Of a stretch of DNA of 64,000 nucleotides, positions 61,249 to 64,000 are shown in pieces (position 1 is the first letter of the stretch; each line of letters begins with the position of its first letter). Below the pieces are notes generated by a model, which saw only the letters and a program-made list of their open reading frames with translations, did not search any database and was not told the DNA's origin. The translations under genes were made by a program, and so were the position numbers. Source of the DNA: Phocaeicola plebeius DSM 17135 (GTDB lineage: Bacteria > Bacteroidota > Bacteroidia > Bacteroidales > Bacteroidaceae); contig NZ_DS990123.1 of NCBI RefSeq assembly GCF_000187895.1, positions 62,001 through 126,000 on the forward strand, in the 5' to 3' direction.

Positions 61249-62949
61249 TTAATATCCAGGATTTTGAACAATTTCACCATCTGTCTGGTCTATTACAGAT
61301 TGAGGAATAGGACGTACTAATATATGCTCATCCATCTTATTATCACGTGCTGCTAAATTATTATGAGCCAAAGTACGTTCTATCAACTTACCTGTACGTT
61401 TCAAGTCCATCCATCGTTTATATTCTCCCACAAGTTCACGGGCACGCTCATCCAAAATGAAATCAATATTCACATCAGAAGGAGTAATCGTCATTTCGGT
61501 ATCATGACCTGCTATAGCAGCCCGCTGACGTACACTATTCAAACGTTCTGCCGCATGCTTCGTATCTCCCATCTGATAATAAGCTTCTGCTGCCATTAAA
61601 TATGTATCAGCTAAACGAAACAGAAAAATATCCTTCGTACTAGTATAACTTGTATTATTCAATGGAAAAGTTGAGTTGGGATCATAAAACATCCAAACCA
61701 TCGGACACATACCTGAACCACCGATATTCTCAATATCTTGCGTCCAATGGTCTTTTGTCACAACAATTGCATTTGGATGTTCTGACAAAAGTGCAGATAA
61801 ATCGTCATCAGTAAAAGGCTGGTCATATTTTGGAAAATAAACACGCAGGTCTCCGACCTTCAGACCGATAGAAGGATCTGCTATAGTAGCATAAAACTCA
61901 CTTTTAAATGTTGCATCATAACGACTATCCATACTCGTGTCAAACAATGAGAATAAAAACGGGGTACACATGAACTGATTTTTCTTCCAACCATAAGTTG
62001 TATTACCTCGTTCAAAACCACTTACAACCTTTGTCCAAAGTTCAAAACCAAATAAATTCTGCTGACCATTTCCATTATATTGTCCGCCTAATGAACTCGC
62101 ATCATATTGTACAGAAAAAATAATCTCGTTATTTTTTTCATTTCCAGCTTTAAAGACATCTGCAAAAGTTGGTTGTAACTTATAAGTATCTCCGTCAATA
62201 ATTTCATCACACAACGTAGCAGCTTTAGAAAAATCATCAGAAGAAGCAAAATCTTTATAGCCACGAGTCAAATATATCAGTGCCTGTAAATGCTTTACTG
62301 CACCTTGCGTAATACGTCCATAATCATTCTGCACTTCTGGTAACACATCATCATCTATCGCATCCAATTCACTTAAAATAAAATCATAAACTTCTTGTTC
62401 ATTCTTTTGAGGAAATGATAATACTGGAGTTTCTATTTCATCCGTAACAATAGCAATTCTACCAAACTGCTCCACCAATAAATAATAATAATATGCACGC
62501 AAAAAACGAACTTCAGCCACACGCTGCTTCTTTACATCTTCAGATAAACCGACAACAGAAGAAGACTTAGATATAGCTGTATTACAAACCTGAATTGCAT
62601 AATACACATTAGAATAAAAATTACTAACAAACTCATTTTGTGCTTGCAAGGATCCATATTCATTCAATTCTCTACTATACACATCTCGATTCCCATAACT
62701 CCCACTTATCAATTCACTCTCACCACGAGTATATATATCCACTCCAAGACAAAACAACCAAGGTTCATTCTTCCAAACTGTCCGTAATGAAGCATAAGCT
62801 GCATTTACCAGACTTTCAAAACCATCTTTCTCAACAAAGTACTCCTGAGAATTTATATTACTCCGATTTTCTTCTTCTAAAAAATCAGTGCAAGATAGCA
62901 TTCCTAACGAAAAACAAATACAAGCAGTATATAATTTTATCAGTCTCAT
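61249..62949 (-). CDS. SusD/RagB family outer-membrane lipoprotein (PUL 2)
   Basis: A 566-residue lipoprotein (CICFSLGMLSC, Cys20) with the SusD opening TDFLEEENRSNINSQEYFVEKDGFESLVNAAYASL. Conserved stretches are VRFLRAYYYYLLVEQFG and, near the C-terminus, LFRLADTYLMAAEAYYQMGD and RARELVGEYKRWMDLKRTG. It pairs with the SusC encoded 19 bases upstream to bind and import the PUL 2 glycan. AT-rich codons match the rest of PUL 2 and contrast with the GC-richer sulfonation cluster. Confidence 0.95.
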   Translation of the reverse strand: MRLIKLYTACICFSLGMLSCTDFLEEENRSNINSQEYFVEKDGFESLVNAAYASLRTVWKNEPWLFCLGVDIYTRGESELISGSYGNRDVYSRELNEYGSLQAQNEFVSNFYSNVYYAIQVCNTAISKSSSVVGLSEDVKKQRVAEVRFLRAYYYYLLVEQFGRIAIVTDEIETPVLSFPQKNEQEVYDFILSELDAIDDDVLPEVQNDYGRITQGAVKHLQALIYLTRGYKDFASSDDFSKAATLCDEIIDGDTYKLQPTFADVFKAGNEKNNEIIFSVQYDASSLGGQYNGNGQQNLFGFELWTKVVSGFERGNTTYGWKKNQFMCTPFLFSLFDTSMDSRYDATFKSEFYATIADPSIGLKVGDLRVYFPKYDQPFTDDDLSALLSEHPNAIVVTKDHWTQDIENIGGSGMCPMVWMFYDPNSTFPLNNTSYTSTKDIFLFRLADTYLMAAEAYYQMGDTKHAAERLNSVRQRAAIAGHDTEMTITPSDVNIDFILDERARELVGEYKRWMDLKRTGKLIERTLAHNNLAARDNKMDEHILVRPIPQSVIDQTDGEIVQNPGY

Positions 62950-62968
62950 ATTTCTTATATTTTTAATT

Positions 62969-64000
62969 TTAAAATTCTATTTTGGTCCCAAGTAAATAAG
63001 TAGTGTAACCTGTTACAGTTCCCCATGTATTTTGGGTAGCCCACTCTGGATCAAATCCTTTATAAGAAGAAAATGTAAATGGATTATTCGATGTAAAATA
63101 CAAACGAGCGTTTTTTATACCAATCTTCTTAGTCCATTCTTTAGGAATATTCCAACCCAAAGTTACACTTCCGACTCGTACAAAAGAAACATCTACATAA
63201 CGCATCGCATCATAATATTGTCCTTTATTACCAGGTTGAGGATATTGATTAGATGGATTACTTTCAGTCCAATAGTCCACATCCAGTTGATTATAATTAC
63301 CTTCAAAAGTCATAAAAGATGACATAAAAGCATCTTGTACCTGTGCACCTTGTTGAGTATAAAGATAAACAGACAAGTCAAAATCCTTATAACGGAATGT
63401 ACTAGTTATACTTCCAATCCATTTCGGAGAACGCTGTCCCAATATCTGTTTATCATCTGCATTTATAACCTTATTTCCATCTATGTCGCGTACTTTTACC
63501 TGACCAGGTTTTTGACCATATACAGCAGCTTGTTCAGCCTCATCAGTCTGCCATATACCATCAAATACATAATCATAATTCACATCTATTGGTTCACCTA
63601 TAAACCATTTATTACTGATATCATCCTTCTTACCTCCATAAAGTTCAACAAGTTCATTATGATTTTTACTAAATGTAAAGCCTGTTTCCCATGTAAAATC
63701 TTTAGTTTGAACATTCACTGTATTCAATTGAAGTTCTACACCCACGTTACGTACATGTCCAATATTATCCCATATTGAAGTCCATCCACTTGTACTTGGT
63801 AACTTACGTTCCATAATAAGATCTTTAGCATCTCTTCTATACACATCAATAGCTCCATTAATCCGGCTATTAAAAAAGCCAAAATCAATTCCCACATTTA
63901 TTTCATAGGTTTTTTCCCAAGACAAATCACGATTGGCCAATCGATCCTTATAATAAGCCGGTACTGAAATTCCACCAAAATCATAATTTTTCAAGGAAAT
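62969..64000 (-). CDS. SusC/RagA TonB-dependent receptor, C-terminal part (PUL 2; 5' end outside window)
   Basis: The frame is open to the window edge (reads ISLKNYDFGGISVPAYY), so only the last ~344 residues are seen. They contain the typical SusC barrel strands and loops: LANRDLSWEKTYEINVGIDFG, TSTSGWTSIWDNIGHVRNVG-like segment, VKVRDIDGNKVINADDKQILG, NARLYFTSNNPFTFSSYKGFDPE, ending YLLGTKIEF. It imports the oligosaccharide captured by the SusD encoded 19 bases downstream. The promoter and any regulator lie to the right of the window. Confidence 0.94.
   Translation of the reverse strand: MSLKNYDFGGISVPAYYKDRLANRDLSWEKTYEINVGIDFGFFNSRINGAIDVYRRDAKDLIMERKLPSTSGWTSIWDNIGHVRNVGVELQLNTVNVQTKDFTWETGFTFSKNHNELVELYGGKKDDISNKWFIGEPIDVNYDYVFDGIWQTDEAEQAAVYGQKPGQVKVRDIDGNKVINADDKQILGQRSPKWIGSITSTFRYKDFDLSVYLYTQQGAQVQDAFMSSFMTFEGNYNQLDVDYWTESNPSNQYPQPGNKGQYYDAMRYVDVSFVRVGSVTLGWNIPKEWTKKIGIKNARLYFTSNNPFTFSSYKGFDPEWATQNTWGTVTGYTTYLLGTKIEF

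Noticed and set aside
1..64000. tRNA, rRNA or known riboswitches
   Set aside because: No cloverleaf, rRNA core sequence or recognisable riboswitch aptamer was seen in the intergenic regions; short or degenerate RNAs could be missed by eye.

Overview
The window is chromosomal DNA of a gut-type member of the Bacteroidales, most likely Bacteroides or Phocaeicola. The evidence is two SusC/SusD polysaccharide utilisation loci (PULs), families largely confined to Bacteroidales (DUF4831, DUF4834, DUF4955, DUF4988, DUF5017), and promoters of the Bacteroides form (TTTG, about 19-21 bp, TAnnTTTG) before many genes. No rRNA, tRNA or CRISPR array was seen. Both window ends cut a gene: an HlyD-type adaptor on the left and a SusC receptor on the right.

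Layout. 1-2092: end of an EmrAB-like export pair. 2089-3383: two small outer-membrane beta-barrel genes. 3444-8125 (minus): a housekeeping run hpt, adk, obgE, pgeF, a B3/B4-domain gene, an M23 peptidase and a tiny basic protein. 8283-10849: nnr and a DUF4831 gene. 11100-22505 (minus): PUL 1, made of SusC, SusD, a DUF5017 lipoprotein, then three lipoproteins sharing a DUF4988-like N-terminal module, the last carrying a beta-helix (DUF4955) domain. 22763-24262: an IS3-family insertion sequence with a textbook A_AAA_AAC frameshift site, sitting in a cluster of short palindromic repeats just upstream of the PUL 1 promoter. 24499-32589: phospholipid and housekeeping genes psd, pssA, DUF4834, tadA, a small RHH-like gene, yraN, birA, a MATE exporter, pyrH, a histidine phosphatase, frr and rsgA. 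32669-44567: two complete tripartite RND efflux systems of different types, back to back. 44621-46285: an APC amino-acid permease. 46382-53859: a sulfonation cluster. 53988-64000 (minus): PUL 2, made of SusC (partial), SusD, a CE12-like esterase, GH43, GH115 and GH59.

How genes work together. The 46-54 kb cluster takes up sulfate (SLC13 carrier), activates it to APS and PAPS (CysD, CysN, CysC), hands the sulfonyl group to an acceptor (PAPS sulfotransferase), and removes the by-product PAP (CysQ). No PAPS or sulfite reductase is present, so the cluster looks built for sulfonation rather than cysteine synthesis. It resembles the steroid/cholesterol sulfonation locus around BT_0416 of B. thetaiotaomicron (recalled, not searched). 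PUL 2 pairs a galactocerebrosidase-family (GH59) enzyme with an alpha-glucuronidase (GH115), a GH43 that resembles exo-galactanases, and a deacetylase, which suggests an acetylated, glucuronidated galactan. PUL 1 has no recognisable glycoside hydrolase; its binding and beta-helix proteins hint at a uronic-acid-rich substrate.

Regulation visible in the sequence includes a pair of direct repeats 22 bp apart above the PUL 1 promoter, a perfect sigma-54 type promoter before the DUF4834 gene, several intrinsic terminators, and structured spacers inside both PULs.
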